Source of the DNA: an uncultured Mediterranea sp.
GTDB lineage: Bacteria; Bacteroidota; Bacteroidia; Bacteroidales; Bacteroidaceae
Assembly: GCF_902493215.1 (NCBI RefSeq)
Contig: NZ_CABUOL010000031.1
Coordinates: forward strand, 1 to 22,188
DNA: 22,188 nt
Direction: 5' to 3'
Shown here: positions 8,540-16,202 of the stretch, piece after piece
Layout: every line of letters starts with the position of its first letter
How positions within the stretch are numbered: position 1 is the first letter of the stretch
Notes under the pieces: model-generated
What the model was told of the DNA's origin: nothing
What the model saw: the letters and a program-made list of their open reading frames with translations, nothing else
Database searches by the model: none
Translations under genes and position numbers: made by a program

Positions 8540-8836
8540 ATGAGAATATTTACAGAACAGGCTATAAAAGAATATGCAGAAGCACATCCTGATGCAAAGG
8601 TCGCTTTGCAAGAATGGGTTACCATAGTCAAGAGAAGTGAATGGACCTGCTTTTCAGATGTAAAAAAGACTTTCAATAGCGTGGATAATGTGGGCAACCA
8701 ACATTATGTATTCAATATTAAAGGCAATAATTACAGGCTGATTGTAGTGATAAAATTCACGATAAAGTTCGTTTATATTCGCTTTATTGGCACTCATGCC
8801 GAATATGACAAAATAGCGGATTGTTCTGTTTTATAA
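8540..8836 (+). CDS. higB: HigB-type mRNA interferase toxin
   Basis: This 98-residue protein matches the HigB toxin family (RelE-like fold): it opens with MRIFTEQAIKEYAEAHPDAK, has a WTCFSDVKKTFNSVDNVGN segment, the core strand YVFNIKGNNYRLIVVI, and ends with FVYIRFIGTHAEYDK. HigB toxins cleave mRNA at the ribosome and are held inactive by HigA. Length is normal for the family. The ATG at 8540 is chosen over an in-frame GTG at 8531 because it gives the conserved start. The toxin gene precedes the antitoxin gene, the usual higBA order. AT-rich composition contrasts with the flanking fimbrial and cobalamin genes, suggesting a separately acquired module. Confidence 0.85.
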   Translation: MRIFTEQAIKEYAEAHPDAKVALQEWVTIVKRSEWTCFSDVKKTFNSVDNVGNQHYVFNIKGNNYRLIVVIKFTIKFVYIRFIGTHAEYDKIADCSVL

Positions 8837-8873
8837 TTAAACCGAATCGGCGGTTACCGATTAACCAAGAGCT

Positions 8874-9239
8874 ATGACAAAGATAGAAACCAAAGCTCAA
8901 TACGACTGGGCTGTAAAAAGGGTTGAGGAACTACTTCCACTGGTTACAGACGAAACCCCTCTCGATAATCCGAACAGCATAGAGTTGGAATTACTTTCTA
9001 ATCTTGTTGCTGATTATTCAGAAGAACATTTTGCACTGGGAGAGCCATCTCTGGTTGATGTGCTGAAACTCCGTATGTATGAGATGGGACTTAACCAGAA
9101 AGCACTGGCAAAATTAATTGGAGTCAGCCCTTCTCGTTTGAGCGATTATATTTCCGGTAAATGCGAACCTACATTGAAGGTTGCCCGTGAAATCAGCCAA
9201 AAATTGAATATTGATGCCAATATAGTTTTGGGGGTATAA
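8874..9239 (+). CDS. higA: HigA-type antitoxin, XRE-family regulator
   Basis: This 121-residue protein has an N-terminal extension (1-58) that probably wraps HigB, and a C-terminal HTH_3/XRE domain: LKLRMYEMGLNQKALAKLIG, then VSPSRLSDYISGKCEPTLKV with the recognition helix near residues 84-93. It starts 37 bp after higB and shares its promoter. HigA neutralises the toxin and represses the operon, so the inverted repeat in the upstream promoter is a likely target. No transcription terminator is seen directly after it on the plus strand. Confidence 0.85.
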   Translation: MTKIETKAQYDWAVKRVEELLPLVTDETPLDNPNSIELELLSNLVADYSEEHFALGEPSLVDVLKLRMYEMGLNQKALAKLIGVSPSRLSDYISGKCEPTLKVAREISQKLNIDANIVLGV

Positions 9240-9274
9240 GCTAAAACCAGCTGATTAAACCAGCCTGCTACAAA

Positions 9275-9314
9275 ACAAAAAAATCAGAGACTTACATCAC
9301 GTAAACCTCTGATT
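9275..9314 (-). terminator. Intrinsic terminator of the tRNA-Gly transcript
   Basis: Read on the minus strand, AATCAGAG (9314-9307) pairs with CTCTGATT (9289-9282) around a 17-nt loop and is followed by a run of seven T. It sits 10 bp past the tRNA 3' end, so it ends that transcript. Confidence 0.75.
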
Positions 9315-9323
9315 GTCAAAATG

Positions 9324-9396
9324 AGCGGCAAGCGGGACTCGAACCCGTGACCCTCAGCTTGGGAAGCTGATGCTCTACCAACTGAGCTACTGCCGC
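9324..9396 (-). tRNA. tRNA-Gly (anticodon CCC)
   Basis: The minus strand folds as a complete 73-nt tRNA: acceptor GCGGCAG with TTGCCGC (one G-U), D arm with AGTTGGTAGA, anticodon stem TCAGC/GCTGA with loop TTCCCAA (anticodon CCC, glycine), and T loop TTCGAGT. The first T-stem pair is a mismatch (A-C). CCA is not encoded; T is the discriminator base. Its 3' end faces the accessory region to the left, the side where islands typically integrate. Confidence 0.95.
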
Positions 9397-9443
9397 CTGT
9401 CGAAATCTTTGTCTTTACAAACATTCTTTTCACAAAGCGGGGA

Positions 9444-9474
9444 CAAAGATAGAGACTTTTTTTAGAAAAGCAAT
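9444..9474 (-). promoter_or_regulatory. Promoter of tRNA-Gly
   Basis: On the minus strand TATCTTTG (9451-9444) is an exact -7 element, with ATTG (9474-9471) 19 bp upstream as a one-mismatch -33 element. The predicted leader before the mature tRNA is about 40 nt. Confidence 0.6.
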
Positions 9475-9495
9475 AGCGAAGTCAATAAAATCTTG

Positions 9496-9503
9496 TATTT
9501 TTG
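9496..9503 (+). promoter_or_regulatory. -7 element for the cobU operon
   Basis: TATTTTTG matches TAnnTTTG, but no TTTG lies about 19 bp upstream. It leaves a leader under 20 nt before the cobU ATG at 9528, too short for a cobalamin riboswitch. Confidence 0.4.
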
Positions 9504-9527
9504 TTTCCCGTTAGAAAAACAGATGGA

Positions 9528-10037
9528 ATGAAACGGATTGTATTGATAACAGGCGGAGCACGCTCCGGCAAAAGCAGCTATGCTGAAAAAATGGCACTAA
9601 GCCTCTCTCCCACTCCGGTTTACATGGCCACCGCACGTATCTGGGACGACGAATTCAGACAACGGGTCGTCAAGCACCAGCAACGCAGGGGACCGGAATG
9701 GACCAACATTGAAGAAAACAAGGAGCTGAGCCGGCACTGCCTGGACGGACGGGTGGTACTGGTAGACTGCGTGACACTGTGGTGTACCAACTACTTCTTC
9801 GACCTGGACAGCAACGTGGATGCAGCCCTGCAGGCTGTACGCGACGAATTCGACCGACTGACCCGACAGGATGCCACGTTCCTCTTCGTCACCAACGAAA
9901 TAGGAAGCGGCGGCACTTCGGAAAACGAAATCCAACGCAAATTTACCGACATGCAAGGCTGGATGAACCAATATATCGCTTCGAAAGCCGATGAAGTGAT
10001 TCTGATGGTGTCGGGCATTCCCGTGAAAATAAAGTAA
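9528..10037 (+). CDS. cobU: Adenosylcobinamide kinase / adenosylcobinamide-phosphate guanylyltransferase
   Basis: CobU phosphorylates adenosylcobinamide and transfers GMP to give adenosylcobinamide-GDP, the activated half for nucleotide-loop assembly. The 169-residue protein shows the P-loop GGARSGKSS (9-17), YMATARIWDDEF, and RVVKHQQRR, where His50 fits the guanylylated histidine; VDCVTLW, TNEIGSGGTSENE and VSGIPVKIK close the usual family pattern. The start is the ATG at 9528; a nearby ATG at 9523 runs into a stop at once, and a TTG at 9501 lies inside the -7 motif. It leads a four-gene run with cobT 13 bp downstream. Confidence 0.92.
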   Translation: MKRIVLITGGARSGKSSYAEKMALSLSPTPVYMATARIWDDEFRQRVVKHQQRRGPEWTNIEENKELSRHCLDGRVVLVDCVTLWCTNYFFDLDSNVDAALQAVRDEFDRLTRQDATFLFVTNEIGSGGTSENEIQRKFTDMQGWMNQYIASKADEVILMVSGIPVKIK

Positions 10038-10050
10038 AACTGAAAATAGC

Positions 10051-11088
10051 ATGAAAACATTCGAAATCGCAAGACCGGACAAAGGGATGGAACCGGCCAT
10101 CGTGGACAAAATCAATAACCTGACCAAACCGAAAGGCTCACTGGGCCGACTGGAAGAAATAGCCCTGCAAGTGGCACTGATCCAACAGACACTGACACCT
10201 GCCTTAAAGAAGCCACAGAACATTATCTTTGCTGCCGACCATGGAATTGTGGAAGAGGGCGTAAGCCTCTCGCCCAAGGAAGTGACCTGGCAACAGCTGA
10301 GCAACTTCCTGCACGGAGGGGCCGGTGTGAACTTTCTCTGCCGCCAGCACGGGTTCCAACTGAAGCTGGTCGATGCGGGAGTGGACTATGACCTGCCCTA
10401 CGACAAGGGAATCATCAACATGAAAGTGCGTCGCGGTACCGCCAATTACCTGTACGGACCGGCCATGACGGAAGCCGAAATGGAACTGTGCCTGGAACGG
10501 GGAGCCGAAATGGTACGCCGCTGCCGCGAAGAAGGAAGCAACGTTCTGAGTTTCGGCGAAATGGGGATAGGCAACACCTCGTCGTCGTCGATGTGGATGA
10601 CCTACTTCACCGGCATTCCGCTGGAAGAATGTGTCGGCGCAGGCAGCGGACTGGACAGTGCAGGCATCCGTCATAAATACGAGGTACTGAAAAAGAGTAT
10701 GGAAAACTACCACGGTAACGGGTCGACACGCGATGTCCTGCGGTACTTCGGCGGACTGGAAATGGTAATGGCCGTAGGTGCCATGCTGCAGGCCGCAGAG
10801 CTGAAAATGCTGATTCTGGTGGATGGATTCATCATGACCAACTGCATGCTGGCAGCCAGCCGGCTGTATCCGGAAGTCGTGGACTATGCCGTCTTTGGTC
10901 ATTGCGGCGACGAGACCGGACACAAACGGGTATTGGACTACATGCACGCCAAGCCGCTGCTGGACCTGGGATTAAGACTGGGAGAAGGAACCGGCGCCAT
11001 CTGCGCCTATCCCATCGTGGATTCGGCAATCCGCATGATCAACGAGATGGACAACTTTGCCCACGCATCCATCACCAAATATTTTTAA
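10051..11088 (+). CDS. cobT: Nicotinate-nucleotide:dimethylbenzimidazole phosphoribosyltransferase
   Basis: CobT moves the phosphoribosyl group from nicotinate mononucleotide to a lower-ligand base, giving the alpha-riboside phosphate used by CobS. The 345-residue protein has family landmarks in order: INNLTKPKGSLGRLEEIA, FAADHGIVEEGVSLSP, GGAGVNFL, FGEMGIGNTSSSS, VGAGSGLD, and the catalytic LGEGTGA with Glu near 312. Length is normal. It lies 13 bp after cobU and 3 bp before cobS, so it is translated from one operon. The substrate base cannot be decided here. pncB, which makes its co-substrate, is in the same cluster. Confidence 0.93.
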   Translation: MKTFEIARPDKGMEPAIVDKINNLTKPKGSLGRLEEIALQVALIQQTLTPALKKPQNIIFAADHGIVEEGVSLSPKEVTWQQLSNFLHGGAGVNFLCRQHGFQLKLVDAGVDYDLPYDKGIINMKVRRGTANYLYGPAMTEAEMELCLERGAEMVRRCREEGSNVLSFGEMGIGNTSSSSMWMTYFTGIPLEECVGAGSGLDSAGIRHKYEVLKKSMENYHGNGSTRDVLRYFGGLEMVMAVGAMLQAAELKMLILVDGFIMTNCMLAASRLYPEVVDYAVFGHCGDETGHKRVLDYMHAKPLLDLGLRLGEGTGAICAYPIVDSAIRMINEMDNFAHASITKYF

Positions 11089-11091
11089 GCA

Positions 11092-11838
11092 ATGAATTTT
11101 CTGGCTGCATTGATATTCTTCACACGCCTGCCCTTCTGGAAAATCAGGGAAGTGCCGGCCGAGTGTTTCAAGCATGTGGTGCCCTACTGGCCGCTGGTGG
11201 GATGGCTTACGGGAGGAATCATGGCCGGCGTACTCTGGCTGTCCGGCCAGGTATTGCCCTTGCCCGCAGCCTGGCTGGTGGCCATCGTGGCCCGGCTGGC
11301 CGTGACCGGCTGCCTGCATGAGGACGGACTGGCCGATTTCTTTGACGGGTTTGGCGGGGGAACAACGCGTGAACGTATCCTGGCCATCATGAAGGATTCG
11401 CACATCGGTACCTACGGTGTGGCGGGACTCATCTTCTACTTTCTGCTGTTGTGGCAGCTTCCGCTGTCGCTTCCGTTGCCGGTGCTGTGTGCGACAGCCC
11501 TCTGCGCCGACTGCTGGAGCAAGTTCTGCGCCTCGCAGATTATCAACTACCTGCCCTACGCCAGACCCGAAGCCGAAAGCAAGGCCAAGGTTGTGTACAG
11601 CGGCATGAGCCGGGGTGAAGGAATTACAGCCTTCGTCAGCGGCATCCTGCCCTTGTTCTTCCTGCTGCCACTGCGTACATGGCCTGCTACGGCCGTTCCC
11701 CTGTTCACCTTCCTGCTGCTGCAAAGCCTGATGAGGAAACGGCTGCAAGGATATACAGGCGACTGTTGCGGAGCCATGTTCCTGCTATGCGAACTATCGT
11801 TTTACCTATCTGCTGCGATTATATGGAACTTATACTGA
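11092..11838 (+). CDS. cobS: Adenosylcobinamide-GDP ribazoletransferase (cobalamin synthase)
   Basis: CobS is an integral membrane enzyme that joins adenosylcobinamide-GDP with alpha-ribazole (phosphate). The 248-residue protein contains the diagnostic Mg-binding motif HEDGLADFFDGFGGG (76-90), followed by IMKDSHIGTYGV, and several hydrophobic segments (about 33-70, 107-145, 180-212 and 230-246). The start is 3 bp after the cobT stop. Its 3' end overlaps cobC by 16 bp, a sign of coupled translation. It acts at the inner membrane, together with CbiB and CobU in a likely complex. Confidence 0.92.
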   Translation: MNFLAALIFFTRLPFWKIREVPAECFKHVVPYWPLVGWLTGGIMAGVLWLSGQVLPLPAAWLVAIVARLAVTGCLHEDGLADFFDGFGGGTTRERILAIMKDSHIGTYGVAGLIFYFLLLWQLPLSLPLPVLCATALCADCWSKFCASQIINYLPYARPEAESKAKVVYSGMSRGEGITAFVSGILPLFFLLPLRTWPATAVPLFTFLLLQSLMRKRLQGYTGDCCGAMFLLCELSFYLSAAIIWNLY

Positions 11839-12365
11839 TACGCCACACCTCGGTAGACGTACCGCCAGGTGTATGCTACGGGCAGACCGACGTACCCCTG
11901 AAACCGACGTTTGAAGAAGAAGCGGCCAAGACACTGGCCAACCTGAAAACAATCCTGGCCGACGGACAGATGTCGGAACAGGTCTATACCAGTCCGCTGA
12001 CCCGCTGCGTACGGCTGGCCGAATACTGCGGTTATCCGGATGCCGAACGAGAGCGGCGCATCATGGAAATCAATTTCGGAGCCTGGGAGATGAAACCTTT
12101 TGACCACAACGATGACCCGAGACTGAAGGAATGGTATGCCGACTACCTGAACGTAGCTGCTACCGGAGGCGAATCGTTTGCCATGCAGTACGAACGGGTC
12201 GGCCGTTTTCTGGACGAACTGAAACAGAAACCGTGGCAGCGTGTCCTCCTCTTTGCCCACGGCGGGGTACTGATTTGTGCCCAGATTTATGCGGGGCTCA
12301 TCAAGGCCGAGGAGGCCTTCAGTGCCCTGACGCCCTACGGAGGCATCATCCGGGTAACCATCTGA
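11823..12365 (+). CDS. cobC: Alpha-ribazole(-5'-phosphate) phosphatase, histidine phosphatase family
   Basis: CobC removes the phosphate from alpha-ribazole phosphate or from adenosylcobalamin 5'-phosphate after CobS. The 180-residue protein starts with LIRHTSVDVPPGVCYGQTD, the CobC variant of the RHG motif with His8 as nucleophile; TSPLTRCVRLAEY, Glu82 in MEINFGAWE, and LLFAHGG with His146 complete the active site. The frame is open upstream, but the family start is the ATG at 11823, inside the end of cobS. Its stop is only 7 bp from the convergent cbiB stop, with no room for a terminator. Confidence 0.9.
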   Translation: MELILIRHTSVDVPPGVCYGQTDVPLKPTFEEEAAKTLANLKTILADGQMSEQVYTSPLTRCVRLAEYCGYPDAERERRIMEINFGAWEMKPFDHNDDPRLKEWYADYLNVAATGGESFAMQYERVGRFLDELKQKPWQRVLLFAHGGVLICAQIYAGLIKAEEAFSALTPYGGIIRVTI

Positions 12366-12372
12366 TCCGGCA

Positions 12373-13323
12373 TCAGGCCAACAGCCGGACTGCCAGCGTA
12401 AGTACAACGAGCAGCATCATCAGCGCCTCGGCGCGACGGTTGATGCGGATGGCCACCTGCATGTCTGCAGTGGTCAGCAGACGGTCGGTGTACCCGATAA
12501 AAGGCTTCCAGACCTCTTCCCCAAAATAGAAGTGGGGACCGCCGAAACGGCAGTCCAGAATACCGGCCAGTGCCGACTCCGGATAACCGGAATTGGGGCT
12601 GGCATGCTGGTTGCCATAACGGGCCACAAAAGCCAGCAGGGACAGCCGTCCCGACGCCAGTACCATCAGCAGGGCGGTCAGACGGGCCGGTATATAATTG
12701 GCCACATCGTCCAGACGGGCGGCAAAACAACCGAACTGGCGGTATCGCTCGTTGCGGTACCCGATCATGGAATCGAGCGTGTTTACCATCTTATAGGCCA
12801 GCATGCCCGGCACTCCCAACAAGGCATACCAGAACAAGGGGGCCACCACACCGTCGCTCAGATTCTCGGCCAATGTCTCCAACGCCGCCGTACGGACTTC
12901 CTGCGCAGACAATTGCGAGGTGTCGCGCCCTACAATGCGGGCCACCTGACGGCATCCTTCCTCAAGCGAACGGTCGGCTGCCTGGAAAACCATCCGGACC
13001 TCACGTACCAGCGTGGTGCCTGCCAGGCAATAAAATATCAGCAGCACCTGCAACACCAGCAACAATCCCGGAGAATACAGGGCCGCTCCACGCAACAGAT
13101 AAAGCGTCAGGACAAAGACGACCGACACCCCTATCACACTCAGGGCCGCTCCTTTCCAGAACCGGAATTTTCCTTTATTCAGATGACGTTCGCCCCAGGC
13201 AATGGCCCGGCCAAACGCCACGACCGGATGGGGCATCCAGAGAGGGTCGCCCAACCAGCGGTCGAGCACCCAGGCTGCCAGCAACGGCAGACACAAATAG
13301 CATATAAGCAACAGTTGTTCCAA
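12373..13323 (-). CDS. cbiB: Adenosylcobinamide-phosphate synthase CbiB, membrane protein
   Basis: CbiB condenses adenosylcobyric acid with aminopropanol phosphate (or a related linker) to give adenosylcobinamide phosphate. The 316-residue protein has hydrophobic segments near 1-20, about 60-105 and at the C-terminus, with the conserved LDRWLGDPLWMPHPVVAFGRA (20-40), RDTSQLSAQEV, LAENLSDGVVAPLFWY and YKMVNTLDSMIGY motifs. It is last in the minus-strand cobQ-cobD-cbiB run, 25 bp after cobD. The neighbouring CobD supplies the aminopropanol phosphate. Named CobD in the aerobic-pathway nomenclature. Confidence 0.92.
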   Translation of the reverse strand: MEQLLLICYLCLPLLAAWVLDRWLGDPLWMPHPVVAFGRAIAWGERHLNKGKFRFWKGAALSVIGVSVVFVLTLYLLRGAALYSPGLLLVLQVLLIFYCLAGTTLVREVRMVFQAADRSLEEGCRQVARIVGRDTSQLSAQEVRTAALETLAENLSDGVVAPLFWYALLGVPGMLAYKMVNTLDSMIGYRNERYRQFGCFAARLDDVANYIPARLTALLMVLASGRLSLLAFVARYGNQHASPNSGYPESALAGILDCRFGGPHFYFGEEVWKPFIGYTDRLLTTADMQVAIRINRRAEALMMLLVVLTLAVRLLA

Positions 13324-13348
13324 AGCAGAAAGAGTTTATAAGGATTCG

Positions 13349-14401
13349 TTATTCCTGAAGCCAGGAAGCAATGGCTTCCACCAGACGGTCGTTCTCCGCA
13401 GGTGTCTGGGTGGCTATGCGGAAGAAATGCTCGTCGAGGCCTTCGAAATTCGACGCATCGCGTATCAGAATGCCGTGCTCGGCTGCCAGATATTCTTTCA
13501 GTGCCGAGGCCTTGCCGAAACGCAGGCGCACCAGCATGAAATGCGTATGTGTGTCCCACACATCCAACGCTCCCAGCTGCTCGAGCCGTCTGCGCAGGCG
13601 GGCTGTCTCCTGCAGGCACTCGTCCAGACGGACCGGATCGGGCATTCCTTTCGAAGCCAGATAGAGACCGGCCTCGATAGCGAACGCATTGACCGACCAG
13701 GGCATGCGGTGGGTACGTATGCGGGCCAGCAGACCTTCGTCACCCGTCAGGAACCCCAGCCGGAGGCCCGGGATGGCATAATGCTTGGTAAGGGAATGCA
13801 GCAACAGCACATTGGGATAGCGGGCTGCCTCGGCTGCCGGGAACAGCGGCCGCTGCGTAAAGTGTTCGTAGGACTGGTCGATGACGAAGCATACCTGCGG
13901 ATTGCGTTCGACAAGTGTCTCCAGCCAAGCCTTGTCGACGACACTGCCCGTTGGGTTATTCGGATTGCACAACCACAACATGCGTATCTCTTCGGGAAGC
14001 AGAAAACGTTCCCGCCCGGAAGGCAGGGTATAGAGCGAACTGACACGATGGCCGTGCATCACACAGGCATCGGCATATTCGCTGAACGTGGGCTGCAGAA
14101 TGGCCGTACGGGTTCCTCCGAAGGTCTGGGCTATCAGATAAATGGCCTCGGTGGCTCCGTTGGTGACACATACCGAAGCGGGCGCCAGATGCATCAGCCG
14201 GGCCAGTTCGGCTTCCAGCGTATAAGGTTCGGGCTCGGGATAGGAAGAAACCAGGCTCTTCTGCCGGCCGTCACCGCGCACGCATTGGGCCAGATGTTCC
14301 AACAGCCCCGAAAGGTCGGGGTGTCCGTATACATTCGAACTGAAATTGGCCGTTATCGGCCTGCTGTATTTATAGGAGTCGTCTCCATGTCCGTCAATCA
14401 T
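13349..14401 (-). CDS. cobD: Threonine-phosphate decarboxylase (PLP aminotransferase fold)
   Basis: CobD decarboxylates L-threonine O-3-phosphate to (R)-1-amino-2-propanol phosphate, the linker attached by CbiB. The 350-residue protein is a fold-type I PLP enzyme: ITANFSSNVYG near the start, VTNGATEAIYL (79-89), NPNNPTG (146-152), IDQSYEHF, and SLTKHYAIPGLRLG with Lys206 as the expected Schiff-base lysine. It begins with MIDGHGDD, and its ATG overlaps the cobQ stop by 8 bp, so translation is likely coupled. The fold resembles histidinol-phosphate aminotransferase; position between cobQ and cbiB decides the call. Confidence 0.88.
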   Translation of the reverse strand: MIDGHGDDSYKYSRPITANFSSNVYGHPDLSGLLEHLAQCVRGDGRQKSLVSSYPEPEPYTLEAELARLMHLAPASVCVTNGATEAIYLIAQTFGGTRTAILQPTFSEYADACVMHGHRVSSLYTLPSGRERFLLPEEIRMLWLCNPNNPTGSVVDKAWLETLVERNPQVCFVIDQSYEHFTQRPLFPAAEAARYPNVLLLHSLTKHYAIPGLRLGFLTGDEGLLARIRTHRMPWSVNAFAIEAGLYLASKGMPDPVRLDECLQETARLRRRLEQLGALDVWDTHTHFMLVRLRFGKASALKEYLAAEHGILIRDASNFEGLDEHFFRIATQTPAENDRLVEAIASWLQE

Positions 14402-15893
14402 GTTCCGTCAAAATTTGATAGACAAGCGGCAGGTTGACGTGACGGCGCACGTGGTCGGCCAGCTTGTCGTATTGTTGTTCCTTGAATGCCTGATAATCGA
14501 ACGTGCTGCGTTCCTTCACCTTGTCGGCAAAAGGCTCGAGCAGAAAGTCTATGAAGGACGCGTTGTCCAGAATGCCGTGAATGTAGGTGCCCATACAGGT
14601 GCGGTCTACAAAGCAACCGTCGGGTTGTCCGTCTTCCAGCCGGTTCAGCGGCCTGTAGTCTTCGTCGGACACACCGGTGGTAACGCCCATGTGGATTTCG
14701 TAACCGCTCATTTCGCCGGAACCCCCGCCTGTACCTGCGTCGAGGGTGAAGCGCACCTGCCGCGTCACCTTACCGCCGGTCATGCGGGTGCTTACCGGAA
14801 GCAGGCCTAGCCCGGGAAGCCGTTCCATTTCGCCTTCCACATGATCGGGGTCGAGCACTTCCTGTCCCATCATCTGATAGCCTCCGCAGATGCCCATGAC
14901 CGTCTTTCCGTCGCGCCGGGCCCGGATGACGGCCTGCGCCACCCCGTTGCGCCTCAGTTCGTAAAGGTCGTCCAGCGTACTCTTGGAACCCGGCAGCAGA
15001 ATGATGTCGGCCTTGGCTATTTCTTCCGTATTGTTGGTATAGAAAAGATGGACACGCGGGTCGCGTTCCAGTGCATTGAAATCGGTAAAGTTGCTGAGAT
15101 GGCGCAACAGCACGACGGCGATGTTTACCTTGCCGCGTTCGGCCTGAATGGATTTGGTGGCAAGCGCCACACTGTCTTCTTCTTCGATATAGATATCCTT
15201 GTAGTAGGGCACGACTCCCACGACCGGTATGCCGCAAAGGTCTTCGAGCATCCGGATGCCCGACTCGAAAAGACGGATGTCACCACGGAACTTGTTGATG
15301 AGGATACCCTTGATGCAGGCCCGTTCGTGCGGACGGAGCAGCATGAGCGAACCGTACACACTGGCAAACACTCCGCCACGGTCGATGTCGCCCACCAAAA
15401 TGACCCGTGCTCCCGCATGAAGAGCCATGGGAAGATTTACCAGATCGGTGTCGCGCAAATTGATTTCGGAGATGCTTCCGGCCCCCTCGAGAACGATGGG
15501 ATTGTAGCGGGCAGCCAGACGGTCGTAAGCGGCACAGGCCTCGCGGCGGAGCGCCTCATGGCCTTCCTTACGGAAATAGTCGTAAGCGTGGCGGTTTCCC
15601 AAAGGACGCCCGTTGAGCACAACCTGCGAAGTGTGGTCGCTCTGGGGTTTCAGCAAAATGGGGTTCATGTCCGTATGGCAGGGAACACCGGCAGCTTCGG
15701 CCTGTACGGCCTGGGCACGCCCTATTTCAAGTCCCTCAGGGGTAGCATAGGAATTGAGCGCCATGTTCTGCGCCTTGAACGGTGCCGGATGATAGCCGTC
15801 TTGCCTGAAGATGCGGCAGAAGGCGGCAGCAATGATACTTTTGCCCACGTCACTGCCGGTACCGGCGAACATAAGAGGATGTAATAACTTCAT
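14394..15893 (-). CDS. cobQ: Adenosylcobyric acid synthase (glutamine-hydrolysing)
   Basis: CobQ (CbiP) amidates four side chains of adenosylcobyrinic acid a,c-diamide using glutamine and ATP. The 499-residue protein has an N-terminal synthetase domain beginning MKLLHPLMFAGTGSDVGKS (P-loop-like GTGSDVGKS, 11-19), KAQNMALNSYATPEG, EGAGSISEINL and VILVGDIDRGGVFAS, then a C-terminal glutaminase domain with LPGSKST, GICGGYQMMG (Cys336) and GTYIHGILDN. The frame is open for 60 more codons upstream, but those encode low-complexity sequence and cover the promoter, so the ATG at 15893 is chosen. It leads the run cobQ-cobD-cbiB. No ring-synthesis gene is adjacent. Confidence 0.93.
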   Translation of the reverse strand: MKLLHPLMFAGTGSDVGKSIIAAAFCRIFRQDGYHPAPFKAQNMALNSYATPEGLEIGRAQAVQAEAAGVPCHTDMNPILLKPQSDHTSQVVLNGRPLGNRHAYDYFRKEGHEALRREACAAYDRLAARYNPIVLEGAGSISEINLRDTDLVNLPMALHAGARVILVGDIDRGGVFASVYGSLMLLRPHERACIKGILINKFRGDIRLFESGIRMLEDLCGIPVVGVVPYYKDIYIEEEDSVALATKSIQAERGKVNIAVVLLRHLSNFTDFNALERDPRVHLFYTNNTEEIAKADIILLPGSKSTLDDLYELRRNGVAQAVIRARRDGKTVMGICGGYQMMGQEVLDPDHVEGEMERLPGLGLLPVSTRMTGGKVTRQVRFTLDAGTGGGSGEMSGYEIHMGVTTGVSDEDYRPLNRLEDGQPDGCFVDRTCMGTYIHGILDNASFIDFLLEPFADKVKERSTFDYQAFKEQQYDKLADHVRRHVNLPLVYQILTEHD

Positions 15894-15913
15894 ACGTTTC
15901 GTTTTTGCAGCCG

Positions 15914-15921
15914 CAAAGGTA
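15914..15921 (-). promoter_or_regulatory. -7 element for cobQ-cobD-cbiB
   Basis: On the minus strand TACCTTTG matches TAnnTTTG; TTTT lies 19 bp upstream (15944-15941) as a weak -33. The predicted start is about 14 nt before the cobQ ATG, leaving no room for a leader riboswitch. Confidence 0.5.
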
Positions 15922-15958
15922 ATAAAAAGGAGAGAATGGAAAAAGGAGAAAAGGAAGC

Positions 15959-15987
15959 AAAAAAAAAGGCTATCTTCCCAGACAGCC
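15959..15987 (-). terminator. Intrinsic terminator upstream of cobQ
   Basis: On the minus strand GGCTGTCT (15987-15980), loop GGGA, and AGATAGCC (15975-15968) form an 8-pair stem with one mismatch, followed by nine T. It ends the candidate small RNA and separates it from the cobQ promoter. Confidence 0.75.
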
Positions 15988-16026
15988 AATCTTTTGTTAA
16001 CCTTAAATCTAATACTATGAAAAACA
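15959..16026 (-). ncRNA. Candidate small RNA of about 68 nt
   Basis: A consensus promoter (16032-16062, minus) and an intrinsic terminator (15959-15987, minus) frame a short stretch with no sensible coding sequence in the sense direction. The transcript would be AU-rich with a single-stranded front part (around CATAGTATTAGATTTAAGG) and a terminator hairpin. I have an impression that similar sequence recurs in Bacteroides intergenic regions, but cannot confirm it. Read on the plus strand, the same DNA could start a 7-codon peptide MKNTLQR at 16018, a weaker explanation. Confidence 0.5.
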
Positions 16027-16031
16027 CATTG

Positions 16032-16062
16032 CAAAGGTAGGCATTTCCCGGAATCCTCCAAA
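16032..16062 (-). promoter_or_regulatory. Consensus promoter of the candidate small RNA
   Basis: Minus strand TTTG (16062-16059), exactly 19 bp, TACCTTTG (16039-16032): both elements and the spacing match the Bacteroides consensus fully. It points toward cobQ, but the terminator at 15987-15959 intervenes. Confidence 0.7.
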
Positions 16063-16143
16063 AGAAGACACAAAAAAACGAATTATTATAACATAGCTTA
16101 AACTCTATACTTTCTTGTTAACATATAAATACTGCGCCATTCG

Positions 16144-16175
16144 CTTGCTAAACTTGAATAAAGTGTGTACCTTCA
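16144..16175 (+). promoter_or_regulatory. Probable promoter of pncB
   Basis: CTTG at 16144-16147, 20 bp, then TACCTTCA at 16168-16175 approximate the -33/-7 pair. The leader to the pncB ATG would be about 20 nt. The rest of 16063-16143 is AT-rich and shows nothing recognisable. Confidence 0.4.
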
Positions 16176-16202
16176 CAGCCTGAACAAAAAAATATTACCG
16201 TT

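Noticed and set aside
15849..15866. CACTGCCGG resembling a B12-box
   Set aside because: It lies inside the cobQ coding sequence over the P-loop codons and has no riboswitch context.
15894..16073. A 60-codon N-terminal extension of cobQ
   Set aside because: It is low-complexity, overlaps the cobQ -7 motif and the small-RNA terminator, and the CobQ family starts at the ATG at 15893.
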